22,677 nucleotides of DNA, from NCBI GenBank assembly GCA_002431865.1, contig DJEI01000101.1, positions 1-22,677 on the forward strand, given 5' to 3'. This document shows positions 9,101 to 16,347 of this stretch, piece after piece. Source of the DNA: Lachnospiraceae bacterium UBA5902 (lineage in GTDB: Bacteria > Bacillota > Clostridia > Lachnospirales > Lachnospiraceae). The position numbers and the translations under genes were made by a program. Each line of letters starts with the position of its first letter. The first letter of the stretch is position 1. A model generated the notes under the pieces. It ran no database searches. It was not told where the DNA came from and worked only from the letters and a program-made list of their open reading frames with translations.

Positions 9101-9344
9101 CAGACCAAACATCGTGGATGCTGTGATGAACGGCAAGATACAGCTTATCATCAATACACCTGCCGCACAGGAAGAGAAGATGTTTGACGACAGCTACATC
9201 CGTAAGACAGCCATCCGTGCAAAGGTTCCATATATGACAACGATGGCAGCCGCCCGTGCAACCGCAGAGGGTATCGAGGCAGTCCTGAAATATGGTGAGA
9301 TCGGCGTTATGTCATTGCAGGAGATCCATAAGGCAATCCGGTAA
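6126..9344 (+). CDS. carB: carbamoyl-phosphate synthase large subunit
   Basis: A 1072-residue synthetase that makes carbamoyl phosphate from bicarbonate, ammonia and two ATP for pyrimidine and arginine synthesis. It has the family's duplicated architecture: N-terminal half with [23 protein letters not shown] and an ATP-grasp domain (about residues 125-335), an oligomerisation linker, a second half starting [21 protein letters not shown] with its own ATP-grasp (about 670-860), and a C-terminal MGS-like allosteric domain (from about 930). Length is typical. AAGGGGG precedes ATG 6126. The small glutaminase subunit carA is not adjacent, which is unusual because the two are generally paired; it must be elsewhere. 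The gene is transcribed alone through a long structured leader. Confidence 0.97.
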   Translation: [1072 protein letters not shown]

Positions 9345-9375
9345 TCGTCGAAAGATGCTCTAAAATTATAAAAAA

Positions 9376-9393
9376 ATGTATACTTGTATACAT
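9376..9393. other. 18-bp palindrome downstream of carB
   Basis: ATGTATAC-TT-GTATACAT is a perfect palindrome 31 nt after the carB stop, immediately ahead of the terminator hairpin. It could be a first pause hairpin or a protein-binding site; no U-run follows. Confidence 0.4.
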
Positions 9394-9395
9394 GC

Positions 9396-9437
9396 AAAAA
9401 GGAGGGCGTAAATTTCCATTTACATCTTCCTTTTTTT
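9396..9437 (+). terminator. intrinsic terminator after carB
   Basis: AAAAAGGA (9396-9403) pairs with TCCTTTTT, and inside a small internal loop GTAAAT (9408-9413) pairs with ATTTAC (9418-9423) over a TTCC loop. Seven T residues end it. Confidence 0.8.
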
Positions 9438-9464
9438 GTGAGTGTGTATTATAATAGCACTTGG

Positions 9465-9512
9465 TCACTAAATATAGTACTTAATTAAAAAATAAAATAC
9501 TATATTTAGTGT
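9465..9512 (+). promoter_or_regulatory. paired NrdR-type boxes upstream of nrdD
   Basis: Two 16-bp boxes, TCACTAAATATAGTAC (9465-9480) and ATACTATATTTAGTGT (9497-9512), start 32 bp apart, about three helical turns. Both fit the NrdR box pattern (ACAC-AT-rich-GTGT) and their spacing is that of natural NrdR targets; NrdR represses ribonucleotide reductase genes when dATP is high. The two boxes are also exact inverted copies over 14 bp. A TATAAT at 9450-9455 just upstream is a possible -10 box, though without a good -35, which would place the boxes over the start region. Confidence 0.75.
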
Positions 9513-9547
9513 TTGAGAAAGTATTATGAAAAGGGAGTCAAATATAA

Positions 9548-11734
9548 ATGGATGCAGTACACACAAACGTAATTAAGAGAAATGGCGAGGAAGTCAGCTT
9601 CGACCTCGGCAAAATTGTGAATGCAATCACTGCCGCAAACAAAGAGGTGGACCGGTTGCATCAGTTGAACGATTATCAGGTGCAGGCGATTGCCGATAAC
9701 ATTGCGAAGCAGATCGAGATCATGACACATGCGATTCACGTGGAAGATATTCAGGATATGGTGGAGACCGGAATTATGGAGATGCGTGGATACGAGGTGG
9801 CACAGAAGTATGTACGTTACCGGTATAAGCGGGAGCTTGCAAGAAAATCAAACACGACGGATAATGGAATCCTGGCATTGATCGATCATATGAATGAGGA
9901 AGTCAATCAGGAGAATTCGAATAAGAATCCGGTTATCAATTCGACACAGCGTGATTACATGGCAGGCGAGGTCAGCAAGGATCTGACGAAACGTATGTTA
10001 CTTCCAGAAGATATCGTGGAAGCACATGAGCAGGGAATCATTCATTTCCACGATTCGGATTATTTTGCACAGCGTGAGCACAACTGTGATCTCGTGAATC
10101 TGGAGGATATGCTGCAGAATGGTACAGTCATCAGTGAGACGATGATCGAGAAGCCGCACAGCTTTTTCACTGCATGTAATGTCACGACACAGATCGTTGC
10201 ACAGGTTGCAAGTAACCAGTATGGCGGACAGTCCTTTACATTGTCGCATATCGCGCCGTTTGTTGATGTGAGCCGGAAGAAAATCCGTGAGCAGGTCATC
10301 GAAGAGCGGAAGATGTGTGGGGAAGCACTCGATGAAGATGTGATTAAGAAGATTACAGAGAGCCGTCTGCGTGCGGAGGTAAAGAGCGGAATCCAGACGA
10401 TCCAGTACCAGCTTATCACCCTTATGACCTGCAATGGACAGGCGCCGTTTGTCACAATGTTTATGTATCTCGATGAGGTACCGGAAGGACAGACAAGAGA
10501 CGATCTTGCAATGATCATCGAGGAAGTGCTGCAGCAGAGAATCCAGGGAGTCAAAAATGAGAAGGGCATCTGGATCACGCCGGCATTCCCGAAGCTTATC
10601 TATGTACTTGATAAAGATAATATTACCGAGGATTCCAAGTATTGGTATCTGACCGAACTCGCTGCGAAATGTACCGCAAAGCGTATGGTGCCGGATTACA
10701 TTTCTGCGAAGGTGATGCGCGAACTGAAAAATGGCGATGTCTATCCGTGCATGGGCTGCCGGTCATTCCCGACATCCGAAGACAGCCAGAGAAATCCGGA
10801 TGGCACAAGAAAATATTACGGACGATTCAATCAGGGCGTTGTCACGATCAACTTGGTTGATGTTGCATGTTCCGCAGAGGGTCATATCGACCGGTTCTGG
10901 GAGATACTCGACTCCCGTCTGGAGTTGTGTCATCGGGCGCTGCGATGCAGACATGAGCGCCTGCTTGGAACCGTATCCGATGTGGCACCAATCCTGTGGC
11001 AGCATGGCGCACTTGCGAGACTCAAGAAGGGCGAGACAATCGATAAGTTACTGTTCAATGGATATTCAACGATCTCACTTGGCTATGCAGGTCTCTGTGA
11101 GATGTGCGTGCGTATGACAGGCAAGACACATACTTCTCCGGAGGGTAAGAAGCTTGCACTCGAAGTGATGCAGAAATTAAATAACAAGTGTAAAGAGTGG
11201 AAAGAAGCAGAGAACATCAGCTATTCTGTCTATGGTACCCCGATGGAATCTACGACATACAAATTTGCAAAGTGCTTACAGAAGCGGTTTGGTATCATCA
11301 AGGGTGTTACAGATAAGAACTACATTACGAACAGCTACCATATCCATGTAACTGAGCCTGTCAATGCATTTGATAAGCTGAAATTCGAATCCGAGTTCCA
11401 GAAGCTTTCGCCGGGCGGCGCAATCAGTTACGTGGAAGTACCAAATCTGCAGGATAATGTCGAGGCGGTTATATCCGTGATGAAATTCATCTACGACAAC
11501 ATTTTATATGCGGAGTTGAATACGAAGAGTGATTACTGTGAGATCTGCGGCTACGACGGTGAGATCAAGATCGTGACGGATGAGAACGGCAAGCTCGTCT
11601 GGGAGTGCCCGAACTGTGGTAATCGTGACCAGAACAACCTGTTCGTTGCCCGAAGAACCTGTGGCTACATCGGAACCCAGTTCTGGAATCAGGGACGGAC
11701 GCAGGAAATCAAAGACCGCGTACTTCATCTATAA
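9548..11734 (+). CDS. nrdD: anaerobic (class III) ribonucleoside-triphosphate reductase
   Basis: A 728-residue glycyl-radical enzyme reducing NTPs to dNTPs under anaerobiosis. An ATP-cone domain occupies about residues 5-95 (VIKRNGEEVSFDLGKI) for allosteric control. Catalytic cysteines are visible: C180 in HNCDLVN and thiyl C295 in MTCNGQAPF. The C-terminus holds a four-Cys zinc site (C664, C667, C687, C690) followed by RTCGYIG with the radical Gly706. AAAAGGGAG lies 10 nt before ATG 9548. The activase gene nrdG, commonly next to nrdD, is absent; two hairpins follow instead. Transcription is probably controlled by NrdR through the boxes upstream. Confidence 0.97.
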   Translation: MDAVHTNVIKRNGEEVSFDLGKIVNAITAANKEVDRLHQLNDYQVQAIADNIAKQIEIMTHAIHVEDIQDMVETGIMEMRGYEVAQKYVRYRYKRELARKSNTTDNGILALIDHMNEEVNQENSNKNPVINSTQRDYMAGEVSKDLTKRMLLPEDIVEAHEQGIIHFHDSDYFAQREHNCDLVNLEDMLQNGTVISETMIEKPHSFFTACNVTTQIVAQVASNQYGGQSFTLSHIAPFVDVSRKKIREQVIEERKMCGEALDEDVIKKITESRLRAEVKSGIQTIQYQLITLMTCNGQAPFVTMFMYLDEVPEGQTRDDLAMIIEEVLQQRIQGVKNEKGIWITPAFPKLIYVLDKDNITEDSKYWYLTELAAKCTAKRMVPDYISAKVMRELKNGDVYPCMGCRSFPTSEDSQRNPDGTRKYYGRFNQGVVTINLVDVACSAEGHIDRFWEILDSRLELCHRALRCRHERLLGTVSDVAPILWQHGALARLKKGETIDKLLFNGYSTISLGYAGLCEMCVRMTGKTHTSPEGKKLALEVMQKLNNKCKEWKEAENISYSVYGTPMESTTYKFAKCLQKRFGIIKGVTDKNYITNSYHIHVTEPVNAFDKLKFESEFQKLSPGGAISYVEVPNLQDNVEAVISVMKFIYDNILYAELNTKSDYCEICGYDGEIKIVTDENGKLVWECPNCGNRDQNNLFVARRTCGYIGTQFWNQGRTQEIKDRVLHL

Positions 11735-11799
11735 AAAGAACAACAAATAAAACAGGTAAGAAGCAGATGAAATATCTGTTTTCAGACTGTAGACAAAGC

Positions 11800-11825
11800 C
11801 CCGTGGCAGACGCCACGGGTTTTTG
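11800..11825 (+). terminator. intrinsic terminator after nrdD
   Basis: CCCGTGGC pairs with GCCACGGG over an AGAC tetraloop, followed by TTTTT. A weaker hairpin, AAAACAG (11749-11755) with CTGTTTT (11776-11782), precedes it and may act as a first terminator. Confidence 0.9.
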
Positions 11826-11851
11826 CTTTTTTGCAATAATGGACATGGGGA

Positions 11852-12171
11852 GTTGGAGCAAAACGGGTAGATATGGAGAAGTTGCACCAAGGCGGAAAGA
11901 GAGCATAAGTCTGTAGTTGGAGCAAAACGGGTGGATATGGAGAAATTGCACCAAGGCGGAAAGAGGGCATAAGTCTGTAGTTGGAGCAAAACGGATGGAT
12001 TTTGAGAAAGTGCTCCAAACCGGAAATTTTGCTTAGCTTTGGAGTTGGAGTAAAGTAAGCGAATAAGAAAAATTGCTCCAATTTTGGAAACTAAGCGAAA
12101 AATAGACATGGAGCAATGAAGGAAAAAAGAAAAAAAGCTCCAAGTCAGAAGAAATATAAGAAAAATGCTCT
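11852..12171. repeat. array of five 64-bp tandem repeats with internal hairpins
   Basis: Units begin at 11852, 11916, 11980, 12044 and 12108, an exact 64-bp period. Units 1 and 2 differ at only three positions; units 3-5 diverge progressively towards AT-rich sequence. Each unit starts with TTGGAGCA or a variant and carries its inverted partner about 20 nt later: TTGCACCAA in units 1-2, TGCTCCAA in 3, TTGCTCCAA in 4 and GCTCCAA in 5. The half-site pairing therefore survives while the spacer between changes. The 64-bp period is not a multiple of three and no ribosome-bound frame crosses it, so it is non-coding. It lies between the nrdD terminator and the purC promoter. Confidence 0.85.
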
Positions 12172-12199
12172 TGCCTAAGCATCGCCAAGGTGCTAGTAT
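12171..12199 (+). promoter_or_regulatory. probable promoter for purC
   Basis: TTGCCT (12171-12176), 17 nt, TAGTAT (12194-12199). The start would fall near 12206, just before the outermost inverted repeat of the structured element, so that element would form the first part of a ~240-nt purC leader. Confidence 0.5.
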
Positions 12200-12235
12200 G
12201 TATGAGTAATTTTGTTTTACGAATAAAATGTATAT

Positions 12236-12386
12236 AAGTTTGCGCATAACTACTAATTCTAAAGCAGACCATTGAAGCACGCTGGCACTTAATGAGCGAC
12301 GGCTTCAGCGTCGCGAATTTAGTACCACTGCGTGATGAAGTGAGCGAGAGCGCGTCTGCGTAGAAATAGTAGTTATGTGCAAACTT
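12236..12386 (+). repeat. structured palindromic element, copy B (purC leader)
   Basis: Second copy. The 20-nt arms 12236-12255 and 12367-12386 are fully paired, with one G-T (G-U in RNA) pair at 12244. Inside: TTCTA (12257-12261)/TAGAA (12361-12365); GCAGAC (12264-12269)/GTCTGC (12354-12359); CACGC (12278-12282)/GCGTG (12330-12334). The conserved ACTTAATGA and GAATTTAGT strands flank the hairpin GCGACG/CGTCGC (12296-12314), and GC-GAGA-GC is at 12344-12351. TTGTTTTAC (12212-12220) pairs with 12401-12409 outside the arms. Core sequence is clearly homologous to copy A; the outer arms and apical hairpin are not. Confidence 0.8.
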
Positions 12387-12444
12387 TAGAGAAACTATAT
12401 GTAAAACAAGATGACTCATTAAAAAAGACAAAGGAGATAAGAAC

Positions 12445-13305
12445 ATGAAGCCGATCAAAGAAGGAAAAGTTCGTGAAATCTACGACAACGGAGACAGCCT
12501 GATCATGGTTGCAACAGACCGTATCAGCTGCTTTGATGTAATCCTGAACAATCAGGTAACAAAGAAGGGTACTGTACTGACACAGATGTCAAAATTCTGG
12601 TTCGATATGACAGAGGACATCCTTCCAAACCACATGATTTCCGTAGATGTAAAGGATATGCCAGAGTTCTTCCAGCAGCCACAGTTTGATGGAAACAGCA
12701 TGCTCTGCCGGAAACTGAACATGCTTCCAATTGAGTGTATCGTAAGAGGCTATATCACAGGTAGTGGCTGGGCAAGCTACAAGGAAAATGGCACCGTCTG
12801 TGGTATCAAGCTTCCGGAAGGCTTAAAGGAGAGCGACAAGCTGCCTGAGCCAATTTACACACCATCTACCAAGGCTGAGATTGGCGATCATGACGAGAAT
12901 ATCTCTTATGAGCAGAGCGTAGCGCATCTTGAGAAATATTTCCCAGGTAAGGGAGAAGAGTATGCAGCAAAGCTTCGCGATTATACAATTGCGCTGTACA
13001 AGAAATGTGCAGAGTACGCACTTTCCCGTGGTATCATCATTGCAGATACAAAGTTTGAGTTCGGTCTGGACGAGAACGGCAATATCGTACTCGGCGATGA
13101 GATGCTGACACCGGACAGCTCCAGATTCTGGCCAGCCGATGGTTATGAGCCGGGACACGGTCAGCCATCCTTTGACAAGCAGTTTGCACGTGACTGGTTA
13201 AAGGCAAATGAAGGTCATAACTGGACATTGCCACAGGATATCGTAGATAAGACCATCGACAAATATCTGCAGGCATACAAGCTGTTGACAGGAAAAGATT
13301 TATAA
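12445..13305 (+). CDS. purC: phosphoribosylaminoimidazole-succinocarboxamide synthase (SAICAR synthase)
   Basis: A 286-residue ATP-dependent ligase joining aspartate to CAIR in de novo purine synthesis. The N-terminal KEGKVREIYD nucleotide-binding start, the DRISCFDV segment, the ECIVRGYITGSGW motif and the IIADTKFEFG...DEMLTPDSSRFWP active-site run are all present. AAAGGAG (12430-12436) precedes ATG 12445. The gene is alone, with its own terminator; other pur genes are not adjacent except the purF-like gene 8.5 kb downstream. Its leader carries the structured element described separately. Confidence 0.96.
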   Translation: MKPIKEGKVREIYDNGDSLIMVATDRISCFDVILNNQVTKKGTVLTQMSKFWFDMTEDILPNHMISVDVKDMPEFFQQPQFDGNSMLCRKLNMLPIECIVRGYITGSGWASYKENGTVCGIKLPEGLKESDKLPEPIYTPSTKAEIGDHDENISYEQSVAHLEKYFPGKGEEYAAKLRDYTIALYKKCAEYALSRGIIIADTKFEFGLDENGNIVLGDEMLTPDSSRFWPADGYEPGHGQPSFDKQFARDWLKANEGHNWTLPQDIVDKTIDKYLQAYKLLTGKDL

Positions 13306-13319
13306 GACAAAATGATGCG

Positions 13320-13350
13320 GCGGCAGGATGAACAGTCTTGCCGCTTTTTT
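13320..13350 (+). terminator. intrinsic terminator after purC
   Basis: GCGGCA (13320-13325) pairs with TGCCGC (13339-13344) followed by six T residues. Confidence 0.85.
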
Positions 13351-13373
13351 CAGTATAATGCATAGGAATATGG

Positions 13374-13394
13374 TTGGTGAAATCATTTCATCAA
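13374..13394. promoter_or_regulatory. operator-like 21-bp palindrome before the first sigma operon
   Basis: TTGGTGAAAT-C-ATTTCATCAA is symmetric at 9 of 10 positions about its central C. A TATAAT at 13426-13431 downstream is the likely -10 of the sigma operon, but no good -35 is seen, so the palindrome lies at about -60 and might bind an activator or repressor. Confidence 0.35.
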
Positions 13395-13462
13395 AAATCA
13401 TCCATAAAAAATAAAACAAGAAACGTATAATATATAGCAGGGGTTATGAGGGGACAGGTTAT

Positions 13463-14032
13463 ATGACAGAACATGAATTTTATGCTGCCATAAAAGGTCT
13501 TGCAAAAGGAAATAAAGACATGCTCCGTGCCATCTACGACGCGTATGGGCGGCTCATCTATACGATTGTCTACGATGTCGTAAAGAGCCGGGAGGACGCG
13601 GAGGATGTGACGTCGGAATTCTTCATCAAACTGATCCGGGTAGCGGGCACCTATCAGAAGAAGACATCACACCGGGCATGGCTGATCCAGATTGCAAGAA
13701 ATATGGCAATCGATCTGTTGCGGAAGCGCGGACATGAATATCTGTTGTACGAGACAGAAGAAGCACCGCAGGATCAGTTAGAAGAAGGCGGGACGGTGGA
13801 GACAGCGTCCACCGTCGAAGAGCATGTGATACTGGCAGAGGATATGCGGCAGGCGATGCAGACGCTTTCCGACCGGGAGCGGGAAGTGCTGGATCTGAAG
13901 CTGGTAGGAAATCTCAAATTCCGGGAAATCGCAACGACTCTGGGACAGCCGATCGGCACGGTGACGTGGCTGTACAATCAGGGAATCAAAAAATTAAGGA
14001 GGTGTCTGAGAGAGTATGGAACAACAGAATAA
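13463..14032 (+). CDS. ECF-type RNA polymerase sigma factor (first pair)
   Basis: A 189-residue sigma-70 family protein lacking regions 1 and 3. Region 2 spans about residues 20-90 (YDAYGRLIYTIVYDVVKSREDAEDVTSEFF, then WLIQIARNMAIDLLRKR). An acidic linker (97-120) leads to region 4 at about 130-183 (LSDREREVLDLKLVGNLKFREIATTLG with a helix-turn-helix). GAGGGG precedes ATG 13463. Its last 17 bases overlap the next gene, a membrane protein with the layout of an anti-sigma factor, so the two are co-translated. The signal it responds to cannot be read from sequence. Confidence 0.88.
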   Translation: MTEHEFYAAIKGLAKGNKDMLRAIYDAYGRLIYTIVYDVVKSREDAEDVTSEFFIKLIRVAGTYQKKTSHRAWLIQIARNMAIDLLRKRGHEYLLYETEEAPQDQLEEGGTVETASTVEEHVILAEDMRQAMQTLSDREREVLDLKLVGNLKFREIATTLGQPIGTVTWLYNQGIKKLRRCLREYGTTE

Positions 14033-14813
14033 ATTAACCGAAGAAGAAAAAGCATATCAGACACTTCGTGCACAGGATATGCAGGACATGCCGGATCTGT
14101 GGAGCCGGATTGATGCAGGCTTTGAAGAGGAAGTAACAAAGCAGAAAGCGGCTCAGAAAAAGGGAAGAACCAGACAGCTTGTGCTTGTGGCAGCGGCAGT
14201 GCTGATCGTAATCATTGCGGTACCAATCGGGATCAGCTCAATGCGGAAATCGAATACAAAGGAAATGGCGACGGAGGCACGCATAGAGGAAATGGACGAC
14301 ATGGCAGACGAGACAGCGGCGGCAGAGACTGCACCATCGAACAATGCGGATGCGTCGGCGGCAGCCGACAGCGAAATTTTGGACAGCTCAGATGAAAGCA
14401 TGAATCATGTAGACAGCAATGGAATAACAGAAGCGCAGACGGACGAAACAGTCAATACGGATAATTCGGGAAAAACAAATTCCGAAGAGAGAAACGATAC
14501 CGATAATCAGGTTAGCTATCAGACGATCACACAGGTGATTCTCACGCAGTATGATGCACAGGGCAATATCGTGCAGCAGTTTGACAGCGCGGATACAGAT
14601 GGTGCAATCGACAAGGTACAGTTCCGGTTAGAAGCGTATGAGGTACTGGACTGGAAACCGGCAGACATGATACAATCGGATGTGCCATATTATCTGATGA
14701 AATTGAAACTTCAGAATGGATCGAGTGTGGCAAACGTTTATTACGAAGGAGAAAAATTCGAAGGAAAAACAGTCGCAGATCTTATGATGGAATTACAAAA
14801 ATTAAAAAAATAG
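14016..14813 (+). CDS. membrane protein, probable anti-sigma factor of the first ECF sigma
   Basis: A 265-residue single-pass protein: cytoplasmic N-terminus of about 50 residues (helical, acidic then basic), one membrane helix at about 54-75, a long acidic Ala/Asp/Asn/Glu-rich extracellular linker (about 85-165), and a compact C-terminal domain (about 165-265). No ZAS zinc motif (HxxxCxxC) is visible in the N-terminus, so sigma binding is inferred only from topology and the 17-bp overlap with the sigma gene. AAGGAGGT (13996-14003) inside the sigma gene serves as ribosome site with a rather long spacing of about 12 nt to ATG 14016. The C-terminal domain is not one I recognise and may be the sensor. 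Confidence 0.7.
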   Translation: MEQQNKLTEEEKAYQTLRAQDMQDMPDLWSRIDAGFEEEVTKQKAAQKKGRTRQLVLVAAAVLIVIIAVPIGISSMRKSNTKEMATEARIEEMDDMADETAAAETAPSNNADASAAADSEILDSSDESMNHVDSNGITEAQTDETVNTDNSGKTNSEERNDTDNQVSYQTITQVILTQYDAQGNIVQQFDSADTDGAIDKVQFRLEAYEVLDWKPADMIQSDVPYYLMKLKLQNGSSVANVYYEGEKFEGKTVADLMMELQKLKK

Positions 14814-14830
14814 AAAAAATAAAAATTTTA

Positions 14831-14860
14831 TGCAACCATTTCACCTGGTACGAAGTGTTA
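14831..14860 (+). promoter_or_regulatory. candidate ECF-sigma promoter
   Basis: TGCAACC (14831-14837) resembles the AAC-containing -35 of ECF promoters; 17 nt later GTGTTA and then TATA follow. It lies in the only sizeable gap of the module (14814-14935) and could drive the downstream operon from one of the neighbouring sigma factors. Spacing to a CGT-type -10 is not perfect, so this is tentative. Confidence 0.35.
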
Positions 14861-14935
14861 TATACGGAGCTAAAGAGTTTCCATCGGGCATAAAACATGT
14901 TCGATGTCATGAGGTATTAAGGAGGACAGAGGAAA

Positions 14936-16324
14936 ATGGATAACAATCAGAATCAACAACCAAATGGCTATGGAACACCACAGCCGGATATGCAGGCGGG
15001 AATGCCAGGACAGGGAGTGCAGTCGGGTTATGGAACACCAGGTCAGACATCACAGCCAGGGTATGGCGCACCAGGGCAGGCACCACAGCCGGGTTATGGT
15101 ATGCCGCAGCAGCCGGGGGATGGTATGCCACAGCAGTCTGCTGGTGGCAATGAGCCACCAAAGAAAAAGAAGACCGGTCTGATCGTCGGATTGATCATTT
15201 TAGCTGTAGTATTGATCGTCGGCTGTATCTTCGCATTTATGAAGTTTGGCAAGAAGGATGGAAACAAAGGCGGAAGCAAGGATGCAGAAGCAGCAAAGCA
15301 GACCGTTGTAGATTTCTGCGAGGGTATGAAGAACCGGGATATGGCTGCGATTGTAGATGCATACTATCCAGATCTCCAGTCCAGCGTGGAGAACAACTTC
15401 TACACATCGAATGGTGTATCATCCGAGGATGAGTTCTGGGATCATTATGATACTGTATTTGGTGGATATTCATTTACATATACAGCATCGGATGCAACAG
15501 AAGTATCGGATTCTAAGAGAGAGAGTACATTGGATATTATTAATGCAGCGTATAGTTTATCTCTGGATGCCGATACAATGTATGAAGTAGATACAGAGGA
15601 GACATACTCTGGTTCCAACGGTAAGATGGTACTTGCCGAGCAGATTTACCTGATTGAGGAAGATGGTAAGTGGTATGTGATCTACGCAGAGTCTACACAG
15701 AAGGAGAACACACTTGCAGCCGCTGCTTCGGAAGATACAGAGGAAGATACGGAAGAGACAACGGAAGCAGAAGAAACTACAACCGAAGCAACAACGGAGA
15801 GCGCAAGCACAACACCGGTAAATGCAGATGGTTTTGACTGGACAAATATGCAGTTTACAATGCTTGGAAAGTCTTACAATCTTGCTACACTTACTTACGA
15901 TGATATTGTAGCGATGGGTTACACGATTGATGATGATTACCTTGATGAGGAGCTGGAAGACAACCAGTATTCAATGAGTGCCCGTGCAGAGGCGGCTGAC
16001 GAGTCAGATATGTATGTACGTTTCAAAAACTTTACAGGTGGCGGAACAAAGAAGGTACCAGAATGTGAGATCCTTGGAATCGAGCTTAGCCGTGATGATT
16101 TTGATAACAAGTATGATGCCGCGCTTGGAAATGGCATTACATTTGGCATGACACCGGATGAGGTAAAAGCAGTCATGGGCGAGCCAACCGATAGTTATAC
16201 AAGCGATACCAGTGATTATATGACGCTGACATATGAAGAGAATGATGAAGCATACGCAAGCAGTGTGGAATTTACATTTCAGGATGGTGTGCTCACGAAG
16301 TTCGATATGGAGAATTACAACTAA
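14936..16324 (+). CDS. single-pass membrane protein with Pro/Gln/Gly-rich N-terminus and two extracellular domains
   Basis: A 462-residue protein I cannot name. Residues 1-75 are low-complexity, with an 11-residue repeat of the form GYG-x-P-GQ-xx-QP (about 31-63). A KKKK stop precedes one membrane helix (about 81-103). Outside, residues 115-255 resemble an NTF2-like fold of the DUF4878/DUF5105 kind (short helices, YYPDL, KWYVIY end). A Thr/Glu-rich linker (about 262-294) leads to a C-terminal domain whose GITFGMTPDEVKAVMGEPT (400-418) is like the SmpA/BamE repeat. AAGGAGG lies upstream of ATG 14936. It is only 23 nt from the second sigma gene, so it is probably the first gene of that operon and perhaps its sensor or output. 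Confidence 0.7.
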   Translation: MDNNQNQQPNGYGTPQPDMQAGMPGQGVQSGYGTPGQTSQPGYGAPGQAPQPGYGMPQQPGDGMPQQSAGGNEPPKKKKTGLIVGLIILAVVLIVGCIFAFMKFGKKDGNKGGSKDAEAAKQTVVDFCEGMKNRDMAAIVDAYYPDLQSSVENNFYTSNGVSSEDEFWDHYDTVFGGYSFTYTASDATEVSDSKRESTLDIINAAYSLSLDADTMYEVDTEETYSGSNGKMVLAEQIYLIEEDGKWYVIYAESTQKENTLAAAASEDTEEDTEETTEAEETTTEATTESASTTPVNADGFDWTNMQFTMLGKSYNLATLTYDDIVAMGYTIDDDYLDEELEDNQYSMSARAEAADESDMYVRFKNFTGGGTKKVPECEILGIELSRDDFDNKYDAALGNGITFGMTPDEVKAVMGEPTDSYTSDTSDYMTLTYEENDEAYASSVEFTFQDGVLTKFDMENYN

Positions 16325-16347
16325 TTTTGTTTCATGGAGGAATCAAG

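Noticed and set aside
11852..12171. CRISPR array
   Set aside because: Units are contiguous and 64 bp long with no unique spacers, and no cas genes are nearby.
11709..12280. Minus-strand reading frames with repeated peptide units over the 64-bp array
   Set aside because: The repeats appear in several overlapping frames because the unit length is not a multiple of three; no ribosome site supports them.
12033..12458. Minus-strand frame over the purC leader
   Set aside because: It crosses the element's palindromes antisense to the promoter, with no domain or ribosome site.
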